Assembly: GCF_900142075.1 (NCBI RefSeq)
Contig: NZ_FQZO01000006.1
Location: 1 to 64,000, forward strand
Source: Clostridium amylolyticum
GTDB lineage: Bacteria; Bacillota; Clostridia; Clostridiales; Clostridiaceae
Direction: 5' to 3'
DNA length: 64,000 nucleotides
The notes below the pieces were generated by a model. That model had not been told where the DNA came from. It made no database searches and was given only the letters and a program-made list of their open reading frames with translations. Shown one piece after another: positions 32,801-42,500 of the stretch (positions within the stretch are counted from its first letter, which is position 1; the number at the start of each line of letters is the position of its first letter). The position numbers and the translations under genes were made by a program.

Positions 32801-33970
32801 CACTATAGATCTTTGTCTTGATAAGAAACGAACAGACTTAGATAATATATCTAAACTTTCAGGATGAAGAGGATATATCTTCATAAAAGTATCCTTTTCT
32901 ACTTTATCAAAAGCATTATATTTCTTTTTTAATGTAATATACGCTTCTTCAATTTTTTCAGGTTTCTTTTTTATTATAAGTCTTTGATCTATAATATCTT
33001 CTACATCATCAACTTTTAAAGTAAATTGATTTTCACTTGGAAATCTATCTTTCATTAAATCGTATACTTCTGGTACTTTAATATCATTTAATGAAGATAA
33101 AAAGGCTCCTACTATCCATGCAGGTATAACTTTGCCATTTCGTTCTTGCTGAGCATTTTCTAAAAATGTTTTTAAAAACAATGCATCAGTTCTTGCTCGT
33201 CCACCTCTATCATTTAAATACTCAGAAAGTTCATCAACTAAGACAAGTACTGCATCATAATTTTCTTCAGCAAGCCATTTATATAAATTATCTAGTCTCT
33301 CTTTTCTGCCCCTATTAGGTTTAAAGAAAGTTATTTCATATTTATCTACAAAAGATTTTATTAATCTAGTTATTCCTTCTTCACTTTTTATTTTTGCTCT
33401 AAAATCAGCCCAAGTTAAAAATTTTCCTTTTGAATCTTCTTGAACGAAATTATTTACTTTCTGTTCATAGTTACTATTAGCCACTATTGCTTCTTCAAAT
33501 TGTTTTATATAAAAACTAGCATCACTAAAAGGAAAACCAGTTATATTTTCTGCTGCATCAAAAAACATCTCTTCTAAAGATATTTCTGGACCACCTTCTT
33601 CTGCCATAAGAGGTACTACAAATATCTTTTTATCTTGAAAAAACTTCTTTGATTTATCAATTGATTCACTTTTCCCACCCATAATATCAAAGGCTTCACT
33701 GTTTTTAGCCAAAAGCCCCAATACAGACATAAAATGAGATTTACCACAACCCGGAAGACCGGAGATTAAAAAACCATGTCCTTTGTCTTTAAAACTTGTT
33801 ACCTTATAAAAGAAGTTAGAAAGATTTTTTTCAACACTTTCTGTAATTACATAGCCTTTTAATAATCCTCTTAATTTTTCAGCGTCTGCCTTGTCAGACA
33901 TATTATCTGTAAGTCTAACTATCTTATCTATACGCGGTACTTCAACAACCTCTCTTATCTTCATTGCCAT
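29831..33970 (-). CDS. brxC: BREX large ATPase BrxC/PglY
   Basis: A 1379-aa P-loop protein, the largest in the operon. Walker A is SGLPGCGKSHFMSVLG (about residue 70), and Walker B is DAVLVLVDELSEYLNDRGG (about residue 240). Downstream there are long helical segments and a Cys pair (NESACKCSF, about residue 1215). Length and motifs fit BrxC/PglY (DUF6079/DUF499-like), the AAA+ core partner of PglZ. GGAGGG precedes the start; either the first or the third codon (both ATG) may be used. It lies 8 bp upstream of pglZ and 10 bp downstream of brxF. Confidence 0.85.
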   Translation of the reverse strand: MAMKIREVVEVPRIDKIVRLTDNMSDKADAEKLRGLLKGYVITESVEKNLSNFFYKVTSFKDKGHGFLISGLPGCGKSHFMSVLGLLAKNSEAFDIMGGKSESIDKSKKFFQDKKIFVVPLMAEEGGPEISLEEMFFDAAENITGFPFSDASFYIKQFEEAIVANSNYEQKVNNFVQEDSKGKFLTWADFRAKIKSEEGITRLIKSFVDKYEITFFKPNRGRKERLDNLYKWLAEENYDAVLVLVDELSEYLNDRGGRARTDALFLKTFLENAQQERNGKVIPAWIVGAFLSSLNDIKVPEVYDLMKDRFPSENQFTLKVDDVEDIIDQRLIIKKKPEKIEEAYITLKKKYNAFDKVEKDTFMKIYPLHPESLDILSKSVRFLSRQRSIVDFVLSEVKGNVDEQGDSKGILDEDFLNLVTPDRILNHFQERIRELSDKREYFESIYAYYMGPEGLGNGKIKELFKENQSDKETACKLIDVMTLLKILDLEKEYTVRDLTYMIQYPKMEGDFAEEKVNKILFKMYDKGRFIEFEEDENSVGANIYFINKDVSLATKIIQDMKKKLALVEGESIVSIVDEIVTTLSQEPLSINGYYNEPSSIRVNWNNISREGVVLFNNLTKTGTKEGLSKSLTNLKDSENDFYMYIGTFLNTEKQKEYIEKALKEVSSAGSNQTFSLWGNHEDDSSKEIEKRMIKSIIYWLPSNELEREEGKEKLYRLKEYFAYTELYKEYEKNYQETNSNENRELLGKVEEKILNLQDEVFEILKGLYLNGSFYNIDGDIDIDISAYGKDSFTKIMNTVVGTVLSKVYKDNKFISPDENIGLTDKVTNKFMNNYITGTQTDLSGIDLSIAKNIVKKFGETQIKFDSFKFNIDAKNNNLVKLIIDEVNGKGEVIYKNIYNKVRKSTFGPDKNITDILLAMMIKKGFLLPIKNDMPVSIANVKAPLNSSVTKFKMGEFVEEKYHEGLIRITKLFFNKKFEKQDLSFQEELWEELIQFKKAKLNQISDIKNKLNEFKEPLKLEDNKLSKTYETINFMKTLVEDIAEDNGSKDGLEYFIEKNNAEISEGLLEKYYENLNKIYEWIESPIPVEIRKVNITIKGYREFIPEKEEYKELLNQYNSIKELLNNGDEFIFSGYVSELNKKFTVFKNDYISLYVEEHNRENGKPEFDKLRNVLEEDNFKFLKLLNEIERINMDYDYMNIKNDIDSQLRLQCNLSSIKFLNENESACKCSFKLGQKKFIDDKEEYLEAITNAVLGYIDQLNLQVNKEKVFKYIGDLKEIGEKKDIIQLVEKMYEIPLDENRLDNYKKYLTVNPEIILFIDKALKVNINIVQRDINKLVEIFNDKTYSKEEMIEKFTALIEGNDTLNRNNYIKFTNLRNDN

Positions 33971-33980
33971 TTACCCTCCA

Positions 33981-34430
33981 TTACATTTCTATATACTTAT
34001 ATGCTCTCAGCGGTAAACTATCTTTATACTCACTTGGAACAATTACTATTGCTGTATTTTCTTCCATGGCCTTTTTATCTAATATCCTAATCCATCCTGT
34101 ATATTTTTCTGATAGTAAAAACTCCATGTGATCAAATACAATAATATTAGAATCGTTATATTTTTCATCTACAAGTTCTTTGAAAAAAACTTCTGCATCA
34201 GCCTTAAATTCCTCTGGGTAAATTTCATAGGTATCTAGGTATCCTTTATTTACCCTATCCTTTATATAAATTCCAACGTCTATGTAATGTTTATGAATAT
34301 TTTCTTCTCCATAATTATTTTTTAAAAATTCCTTTATCAGTTTTGTCTTTCCGATTAAATGATCTCCTATAATAAATAAAACTTTCCTCTGCCCCATACT
34401 TTTCAATGCATTTTCTATCGCTTTAATCAT
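33981..34430 (-). CDS. brxF: Small P-loop protein, BrxF-like
   Basis: A 149-aa P-loop protein: FIIGDHLIGKTKLIKEFL, with GDHLIGKT as an unusual Walker A and NIIVFDHMEFLL as Walker B; the C-terminus is VPSEYKDSLPLRAYKYIE. Size, motifs and position directly in front of brxC fit BrxF, known from BREX type 3. Its start overlaps the end of the brxA-like gene by 8 bp. Its presence together with brxD and brxHI is unusual. The identification is by pattern, not by search. Confidence 0.65.
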   Translation of the reverse strand: MIKAIENALKSMGQRKVLFIIGDHLIGKTKLIKEFLKNNYGEENIHKHYIDVGIYIKDRVNKGYLDTYEIYPEEFKADAEVFFKELVDEKYNDSNIIVFDHMEFLLSEKYTGWIRILDKKAMEENTAIVIVPSEYKDSLPLRAYKYIEM

Positions 34431-35199
34431 TACTTATCACCTTCTCCACCAAAAGATCTAGTGTATCATAAGCAAACTGATATTTTGAATTTCCACCCAT
34501 AACATAATGTTCAATATAACCTTTATCCATAATCCATTTAAGATATCTCTTTTTCATTAAATTGCTCATTAAAAAGTACTTAAATGTATCACAATCTAAT
34601 ACTGCTTCTTCTTCAGGCATTTTATTTCCTTTTATCTTTATAAACTCATAATACAAATTAAAAAGTATAGCCTCATTATTAGGTCTTAAATTTGTATTAA
34701 GAATATACTTCTTATTTTTTGTATCTTCATCTTTCTTGCTGCTTAAAATATTAAAATCAGTTAATATAGTAGTTGAAACACTATATGTTTTCTTAATAGA
34801 GCTTTCTTTAGCATCTTTCATACTTTTAGTAAATGCCTCCAATAACTCTTCCGAATCAACAATTTCAGGTATCTTTTTATCATTAAAAGCCTTTACTATC
34901 TCCCCAACAGCACTAGATGTTGAACATACTATAAAATAAATAATATCTTTTTTAGTTTGGAAGTTATCTATCTCATTAATAAATCGAAGTAAAGGGGAAT
35001 ATATAATCTCTTCCCCTGTTACCTCTATAAATCTTTGGATAAATTTATTTCTATATTTAACCGTTGTCTTTTCTCCAAAAGGCATAATATCATCTACATA
35101 GGATTTAAGTTTTTCTATGTTTCTTTCATATTTTACATATTCAATTGCTCTTATAGTTTCTTCTATTGGTATTCTTTCTGGTAATGATTCTATATTCAC
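34423..35199 (-). CDS. brxA: BrxA-like (DUF1819) protein
   Basis: A 258-aa soluble protein. It opens with PERIPIEETIRAIEYV, then a helical bundle including VKYRNKFIQRFIEVTGEE, a central KKTYSVSTTILTDFNIL and a C-terminal KKRYLKWIMDKGYIEHYV. The S..T..(n)..L.d..iL block followed by a winged-helix-like end is what I expect from BrxA (DUF1819), a small DNA-binding BREX component. It is about 50 residues longer than classical BrxA. It lies 11 bp downstream of pglX. Confidence 0.5.
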   Translation of the reverse strand: MNIESLPERIPIEETIRAIEYVKYERNIEKLKSYVDDIMPFGEKTTVKYRNKFIQRFIEVTGEEIIYSPLLRFINEIDNFQTKKDIIYFIVCSTSSAVGEIVKAFNDKKIPEIVDSEELLEAFTKSMKDAKESSIKKTYSVSTTILTDFNILSSKKDEDTKNKKYILNTNLRPNNEAILFNLYYEFIKIKGNKMPEEEAVLDCDTFKYFLMSNLMKKRYLKWIMDKGYIEHYVMGGNSKYQFAYDTLDLLVEKVISND

Positions 35200-35210
35200 T
35201 TTTTCACCCC

Positions 35211-38200
35211 TTAATTAAAGGCCCTTTTTATCTTGCCTTCAATAACATCTATATAGTCTTCTTTATCTTCTATATCTAAATCTAAAAATAACTTTAATAT
35301 ATCTTTGGCTTTCTTTTCATTAGGATTATTTACTGTGTATTCATCTATAGCATCCATAAAGTATTGCTTGTGTATTTCATCAGACCATTCTGATAACCCA
35401 TAATAGTTGTTATCATAATATTTTACAAAAGTTTTACTAACTTTATCTTTGGCCTTATCTTTTCTGTATGCATTCCAAGTATATGTCTCTTTACTAAGAG
35501 AATCTTTTATTATGTCTTGTGTTTTTCTAATTGCACTAGTTCTATTTCTTAAAACATCAATATACTCATAATAATTAGAAATTTTTTCATCTAATAATTT
35601 TATAAATTCTGCTATCCTCATGTATTTTTTATTGTTATTTGCTAAGAACTTACTTATTATTTCTATAAAAAACGTGTCAATAGATTTATAAAGATTTGCT
35701 AAACTGTATAAATCTAATACTTCATAATACTTATTTTTAATATGTGAATTCCTCATTTCGATAATTTTATCTAATTTAACCCCAAACTTCTTAGAAACTT
35801 CCATTAAACTCAAATTATTTTTTACATGTTCATTTTTCAAAAAATCAATTTCTAACACTTGATTTGTTAATGGCTTGATATTGTATCTTTTATTATAGTA
35901 TTCTTCAATTAATTCAATTGCCTCTTCATCCATCCCAAATAATTTATATATTTCATTATTTAATTTTTGATCTAATTCAATAATTTTGCAGTTATTTTTT
36001 TCTATCATATCAGTATTTTTAATGTAATTATTTAATATATCTTTTTCTACAAGAAATTGATTATATTTTTCTTTATTTTGTAAATTAAGATCCATTATTT
36101 TTAAAACTAGTTCATTTATATTTTCAATTTGAAATTTATCAATATACGGTATAGGTAATTCTTTAACTACTACTGGCTTAACTTCTGCAAACAATTTCCC
36201 ATTTTCTTGTACAAGCAATTGATAATATACATTCATTAATTTTGAATTTAAAATTGCACATATATATTCTTCTGTTATATCAACACTTTTCTTTAATACA
36301 ATATCTATTATACTATTTAACGTATAATATTTATCCTTATCTACAGTAGCAATTAATTCATCTCCTGTCTGCCTACATATTACTTTTTTTGACTCAAACA
36401 ATTCTGAATTTCTTGGCCAATGTAATTCATACCATCTCATAATTCCTTTTTTGGCTTCTCTCCTAGAACTTAACTGTTCTTTAAATGTTGAAAGATGCTC
36501 TATAGTATTATTTAAGTTATCCATATCAGTTTCTCGATTTATATACAAAATATATTTATCTGAATAATTTATATAATATCTATTTATATCACCACCAACT
36601 AGTAATTTTTTTAACAATATATTATCTACCTTATCAAATTCATTACTTTTAATGACAAAAGCCTTATCATTTCCACTTGCTATTCCAACTGAAACATTAT
36701 CACAAAAATCTATAAGTTTTTTATGTTTTGACTTAATCTTAACCATTAAATTTATAAATTTTTCATCAATAATTAAAAACTTATAATTATCTACATGTTC
36801 ATAATTTTTTTGATTCATTTCTTTATATAACTTAATATCATTTATCATTTTTTCTTTTTCTTCATTATTTAAACTATTACTTATATCTAATATTTTAATT
36901 TTTTCATTATCATTATATCTACTTAAAATAATAATAATAGTAGGGTATGAGTTATCATCAAAAACATTTTCCCCCAAGTTTATAATTCTTTTAATATTAT
37001 AATTATCCATCATATATTTTCTACATTGTGTATATTCATATTGAGTTAATAATGTACTTGGAATTATATACCCCAGTTGTTTGATTATTTTTTTTGTTGC
37101 CCTTGAGTTAAAATAATTATATACGTCAATTGTTCTCATATGAACATCACTGTAATTTCTCATATAATAATCTTTTAATATAGAACTTTTAACTTCAGAT
37201 CCATATGGCGGATTTCCTACCACATAGTCAAATCTATTCTCCCAAAATTCACATAAATCCAATATTTCTTGCGCTTTTTCTCTACTGATTACGTCTAATC
37301 GTCCAGTTCCTGATAAATCTCTATACTTTAATTTATAATTTTCTTTTCTTTGCTTGATTTCAATTTTTTCTTCTTCTCCAAATAAATTAGATTGAGTAGT
37401 ACCTATGACTTCAAATTCTTCTTCTAATTGTTCTTTTAATCCTTTCCAATCATAATCCTCTTCCCATTTAATCAAACTATCACATTCAATAATGTTTAAT
37501 TCATCAGTAAAGTTATCTAAATCCTTAAGAAGTAAGTTTATAGTGGTTAATTGCACAGCAAAACTATCTATATCTGCACCATATATGCAATGCTTTAATA
37601 TATGGTAGTGAACATGTTCTTTCACCCAATATTCGTTTCCTGTTAGTTGTATCTCTTTTCCATATTTCTTTATTGTATAAATTTTATCAGCATATTTTTC
37701 TTTTAATATATCAAGGTTACCTAAGAACTTTTCTCTTAAAATATCATAAGCCATTATTAAAAAGTGTCCAGAACCACAAGATATATCTGCAACAGTTACA
37801 AATGGATTTTCTACTACATCTGCTTCTGCTACTGTATTTTTTAATATATATTCTATTACAAATCCTGGAGTATAAAATTGCCCTATTGCCTTACGGGTCT
37901 CCCTGTCCATAAATTTTTCATAAACATCACCCAAAATATTTCCATCTGTGTACTTAAAATTAAAGTTGTTAGTATCTAGTTTTTCTATAATATCATTTAA
38001 TACCTTTTCAAATTCTAAAACTAACTCCTTAGTATCCTTATCTCCCTCTATATACTTTAAATTAAATTCTTCATCTTTGGGATTAAGTATTTCATACTTA
38101 TCTTGTTTATATAGAACTATATTACTATAGGATTGCTTCATATCATCAAAAGCAAATTTAATTAGTTCACCTAATGTATAATTAGTAACTAATGCACCCC

Positions 38201-38552
38201 ACTTTTGAAGTCCTACTTTAGATAACTTTTCTCCTATATGGGGATCTTTTACTTCTCCTGCTATATAATCCTCAGCGTTTCGCATAAAGCCTTTATCTTC
38301 ACATATTCTTACAAATAATATCTTGTTTAATAAAGTATAAGATGCTCTATGACAAAAATTATCATTCCACACTTTTTTTTCTTTGCTTACTACGCCATTT
38401 TCTTTATATTCATTATCTATAAATAACTTAAACGCTTCATCATGCTTATATTTAAAATCAAATAGTTTTTTATATACTTGAAATAATTCACTATGAATAT
38501 CTTTTAATTCCGAGATTAATTTCACTTTATCAACTGTATTCTCAGCCCTCAT
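35211..38552 (-). CDS. pglX: BREX adenine-specific DNA methyltransferase PglX
   Basis: A 1113-aa protein. The N-terminal helical part has YTLLNKILFVRICEDKG. The methyltransferase core has RKAIGQFYTPGFVIEYILKN, TVADISCGSGHFLIMAYD (SAM motif I) and FDYVVGNPPYGSEVKS (catalytic NPPY, about residue 450). Residues about 600-850 contain a TaqI-like target recognition region (SRREAKKGIMRWYELHWPR), and the end is coiled-coil rich. PglX marks host DNA at a non-palindromic site so that BREX spares it. It starts 11 bp after the 200-aa gene. Confidence 0.85.
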   Translation of the reverse strand: MRAENTVDKVKLISELKDIHSELFQVYKKLFDFKYKHDEAFKLFIDNEYKENGVVSKEKKVWNDNFCHRASYTLLNKILFVRICEDKGFMRNAEDYIAGEVKDPHIGEKLSKVGLQKWGALVTNYTLGELIKFAFDDMKQSYSNIVLYKQDKYEILNPKDEEFNLKYIEGDKDTKELVLEFEKVLNDIIEKLDTNNFNFKYTDGNILGDVYEKFMDRETRKAIGQFYTPGFVIEYILKNTVAEADVVENPFVTVADISCGSGHFLIMAYDILREKFLGNLDILKEKYADKIYTIKKYGKEIQLTGNEYWVKEHVHYHILKHCIYGADIDSFAVQLTTINLLLKDLDNFTDELNIIECDSLIKWEEDYDWKGLKEQLEEEFEVIGTTQSNLFGEEEKIEIKQRKENYKLKYRDLSGTGRLDVISREKAQEILDLCEFWENRFDYVVGNPPYGSEVKSSILKDYYMRNYSDVHMRTIDVYNYFNSRATKKIIKQLGYIIPSTLLTQYEYTQCRKYMMDNYNIKRIINLGENVFDDNSYPTIIIILSRYNDNEKIKILDISNSLNNEEKEKMINDIKLYKEMNQKNYEHVDNYKFLIIDEKFINLMVKIKSKHKKLIDFCDNVSVGIASGNDKAFVIKSNEFDKVDNILLKKLLVGGDINRYYINYSDKYILYINRETDMDNLNNTIEHLSTFKEQLSSRREAKKGIMRWYELHWPRNSELFESKKVICRQTGDELIATVDKDKYYTLNSIIDIVLKKSVDITEEYICAILNSKLMNVYYQLLVQENGKLFAEVKPVVVKELPIPYIDKFQIENINELVLKIMDLNLQNKEKYNQFLVEKDILNNYIKNTDMIEKNNCKIIELDQKLNNEIYKLFGMDEEAIELIEEYYNKRYNIKPLTNQVLEIDFLKNEHVKNNLSLMEVSKKFGVKLDKIIEMRNSHIKNKYYEVLDLYSLANLYKSIDTFFIEIISKFLANNNKKYMRIAEFIKLLDEKISNYYEYIDVLRNRTSAIRKTQDIIKDSLSKETYTWNAYRKDKAKDKVSKTFVKYYDNNYYGLSEWSDEIHKQYFMDAIDEYTVNNPNEKKAKDILKLFLDLDIEDKEDYIDVIEGKIKRAFN

Positions 38553-38563
38553 TTTTTCACTCC

Positions 38564-39166
38564 TTATATTAATCCTAAAGATTTCATAAGATATGTCGTA
38601 ACTTTTGAATCCTCTAAAAATCCTTGTAGATTTTCTCTATCTCCACTTGGGTATAATTTATCAAATAAACTTACTGCAGTATTTGGATCTAATGTTTTGA
38701 AGTCATATTCTTTTAATATTTCAATATGATTATTTTCTTTTTTATTAAATACACTGTACTCTAATTCCTCTATATAATTATCATAGATACAAGGTGTAAA
38801 TATATCTCCTAATTCTTTTGTTCTTCTAATATCTTCTGATGCTATGCTAAAAAGCCTATGGTAATCATTACGATAGTTTTTGCTTATCTCATTCCAATTT
38901 ATTATCCCTTCTTTATTAAATTTGGGATTTACGATTTTTTGCAAATCTTCACTAATTCTTATAAGAATATATTTAAATATTATATGTAAAGTAGTCTTTT
39001 TTACAAAATATTCTTTAAACCTTTCTTTACTGTACTTTCCTTGATAATTATTTCTTTCTTCTTCTAATTGTGTTGAATTTATATGGCTATCTAATGATTC
39101 ATGTATATCATTTCTAAAATTTAAAATATCATCTATGAATTTAGGCTTATTTTCATTAATCTGCAT
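38564..39166 (-). CDS. First BREX-operon gene, helical protein of unknown function
   Basis: A 200-aa protein with GTGAGGGGGATAGAAA in front. It is mostly helical. The segment TLHIIFKYILIRISED resembles the N-terminal TLLNKILFVRICED of the adjacent PglX. It continues with FSIASEDIRRTKELGDIFTP and ends VTTYLMKSLGLI. I suspect a free-standing relative of the methyltransferase N-terminal helical domain, or a BrxE-like small BREX protein. The family is not certain. Being first in the operon it may also be regulatory, but no DNA-binding motif is visible. Confidence 0.55.
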   Translation of the reverse strand: MQINENKPKFIDDILNFRNDIHESLDSHINSTQLEEERNNYQGKYSKERFKEYFVKKTTLHIIFKYILIRISEDLQKIVNPKFNKEGIINWNEISKNYRNDYHRLFSIASEDIRRTKELGDIFTPCIYDNYIEELEYSVFNKKENNHIEILKEYDFKTLDPNTAVSLFDKLYPSGDRENLQGFLEDSKVTTYLMKSLGLI

Positions 39167-39205
39167 TTTCTATCCCCCTCACAATCTTTGAAAAATCTAT
39201 ATTTA

Positions 39206-39226
39206 GAATAGTCCTACCCACTATTC
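39206..39226 (-). promoter_or_regulatory. Inverted repeat upstream of the BREX operon
   Basis: GAATAGT-CCTACCC-ACTATTC, a perfect 7-bp palindrome 40 bp upstream of the first BREX gene. It could be an operator. No BREX regulator gene is in the window. Confidence 0.35.
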
Positions 39227-39354
39227 ATGATATCATATTTTTACAAACTTTTCATTTGTTGAATTAACACAAGTAAAGCAAAAAAATGAAAATAGTAAAA
39301 TAAATGATATAAAAAGTTTAATTATCTGTTTCTACATATTGACATAAATCAAAA

Positions 39355-39388
39355 ACAGCAATAATACTTTATTAAGTACTATTGCTGT
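39355..39388 (-). terminator. Terminator of the PLD-helicase gene
   Basis: Arms ACAGCAATAATACT / AGTACTATTGCTGT with one mismatch, followed on the minus strand by TTTTTGATTT. It separates the helicase gene from the BREX operon. Nothing else coding is visible in 39167-39517. Confidence 0.7.
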
Positions 39389-39517
39389 CTTATCTGTCCT
39401 ATTGAATATACACTGCAAATATAATTTCGATATTAACTGTAACATTTGTATGTGCCCACCATTTAGTATCTTAACCTTACAAATTCCACTTAAACTCTGT
39501 CCAATATCCACCATTTG

Positions 39518-42500
39518 CTATACTATACTTTTATTAGCCCCTTTCATCATCCCTGCTGGAAGCTCCTCTTGTAATCGCCACACAAAGCTGATAGGCATAT
39601 TTCCATTATGGCTTACATATTCTCCTTCTCCCACATAAACATAAGGAGCTGTTATCCCATCCTGCTTCTTATTTTCTCTTATAAATAGAACAATCTTATT
39701 TTTAGCTTTTATATGATTAATATATCTCTGCCCTGTTTCACTTTCCACGGAAGTCCTGCTTTGGCTTTGCCAGTGAAAGAGTTTTTCATTTATTGCATAA
39801 TCCTCGTATAAAGTTGAAGGTGAATAATCCTTCTCTGATTTATTTAAAGTTATAAAGAAGGCATCTAACTTCTTTTCCTTAAAATATTTTACCCCTTCCC
39901 TGAAAGATGGCTTTTTATCCTCATTAAAATAACCAAAGGCAGCCATAATTTGATCCGTACTGTAGGAACAATGCAAGTCCAGTGGACAAACAAATCCTAA
40001 ATCCAACTGCTTATCAATAAAATCGATGTGCATATAATTATATTTAAGTATCTCCAAGGCTTCTTCCATAAGCTCATTATTATTAATATAAAGAGAAGTT
40101 AATCCTTCTTCAAAAGAATCAAAGCCTAATTTTGATGGTAAATCCAAGTAAAAACTATAGTATAACATCCCTACCATTAGTTTTTCTTCTTCATTAAGAT
40201 TTTTAATTTTCTCTCCTGAAGTTAATATATTTAAAGAAAATTCAATGAGTTTTCTAGAATTTATGTGAAATAAGTTTTTAAATCTCTTACATATGGTTTC
40301 TTCATCTTTATTGTGGAAATCATCTATTAATCCAGCTTCAACCTTCATTCTAGTAAAGCTTCTATCTCCATTTTTACCATAGATATCAATTAAAGTATAT
40401 CCATAATGGTTCATAAAGTTGCTTAAGGTAAGGCTTTGTCCTGTATCACTTTCAAAGTGCTTAAGCTTACTTATAAGTGCAGCTTTTGTTAACTTTGCAC
40501 TTTTAATATTTCTAAGGATATAATCCTTAGCCTGCTTTTCTAAGTGAATATAGCACCCCTTTGGAAGATTCAAAAAGCCATTTTCAATGTTGTATTGCAC
40601 AGAATGCTTTGACTTTCCCATAAGTACCTTAAACTTTTGCTCAAAATCATAATTTTCATGTGCCTGACCCACAAAGTCTAATACCGTTAAACATTCTTTA
40701 CCTTCACTAAGTCTAAGCCCTCTACCCAGCTGCTGCAAAAATATAGTTAAGCTTTCTGTAGGTCTTAAAAATAATACGGTGTTTATTTCAGGTATATCTA
40801 CCCCTTCATTATAAAGATCTACGGTAAAAATAAATTTAACATCTCCGTTTACCAGCATTCTTTTAGCATTGCTTCTTTCTTCATGGCTGCTCTCACCAAG
40901 TACAGCCATGGAAGGTATACCATTTTTATTAAATTTATCAGCCATATATTTTGCGTGCTCAACACTGACACAAAATCCAAGGCCTATAACCTCCTCCATA
41001 TCAGTGACATACTTATAAAGACTAGCTATAATTTGATTTACTCTAATATCATTACCGGTATAGATCTTTTCAAGTTCTTCCTTATCATAGCCTCCCCTAG
41101 TCCATTTTAACTTAGATAAGTCTGTGAGATCAGGAACTCCAAAGTATTGAAATGGGCTTAATAGCTTTCTATCAATAGCTTCCGGAAGTCTCATCTCCGC
41201 TGCAATTCTATCATCAAAATGTTCTAATACGTTTTTTCCATCCATTCTTTCCGGAGTAGCTGTAAGCCCTAACAATATTTTAGGCTTATAATAATCTAAA
41301 AGCCTTTGGTAGGAGGGTGCTTCTGCGTGATGAAACTCATCTACTATGATAAAATCATAAAAATCTTCTGTGGTCTTTTCATAGAGCTTAGTTGAATTAA
41401 AACTCTGTATGCTCATAAATAAATTATCTATAGAATCCGGAACCTTGCCTCCCACATATAAATCTCCAAAATTTCCATCCTTTAAAATGGCTCTAAAGGT
41501 ATCCCTGCTTTGTTTAAGAATTTCTTCCCTATGGGCAATAAATAACAATCTGTTTTTGTGTTTTCTATGTTCCTTCACAAAATCCTTATAGTCAAAAGCC
41601 GCTATTACTGTCTTTCCTACTCCTGTAGCTGCCACTATAAGATTTTTATTTCTATGGAATAGAGTTCTTTCAGCTTTAAGCTTTTCTAATATCTCCTTTT
41701 GATAGTAGTATGGCTTTATATCAAAATTAAATATAAATTCATCTTCAGAATTCCCTTTACCTTCCTTATTTAATGAAACCTTAAGTCTTTCCTTGTGTGC
41801 TTTTTCTTCTCCATTGAAGGTTATAAATTCATCATCATTCCAATAGCTTTCAAAGGTTGCCTCAAACTTTTTTATAATATCAAAGGAAGCCTTCTCCGTT
41901 ACCTTTAAGTTCCACTCAAGACCTGAGGTTAAGGCAGCATTTGATAAATTTGAAGATCCTATGTACGCTGTGGTAAAGCCTGTTTCTCTTTTAAAGAGAT
42001 AAGCCTTTGCATGGAGCCTTGTTCTCTCTGTATCGTAGGATATCTTTATTGCTGTATTCTTTAATTTACTCAATTCCTCTACGGCTTTAAGATCTGTGGC
42101 TCCCATATAAGATGTGGTTATTATCCTAAGGTTGTGATTGTCATGGTCAGTAAACTCTCTAAGCTCATCAATAATGCATCTCAGTCCGCTCCACTTTACA
42201 AAGGACACAAGCATGTCTATTGAGTCTGAGCAAAGTATCTCTTTCTTCAATTCGCTCATCATATTTGGCTCCTGTGATGAACCGGTAAAAAGGGAGCTTT
42301 GAGAAAGAGGGGTTACTGGCCTTGTGGACTTCTTTTCTTTTACTGCCCTAGAATTATTTATCTTAGAATATAAAGCCCGGAGCATCTCCCCTTCTTCATC
42401 AATTTTAAACCCTTCAATATTTCTTTCCACCGCAAGCTTACCTAGGCTATTTATAAGTTCATTGCAGGCTTTTATCTGTGAAAGCAGAGCCTCCTTATCA

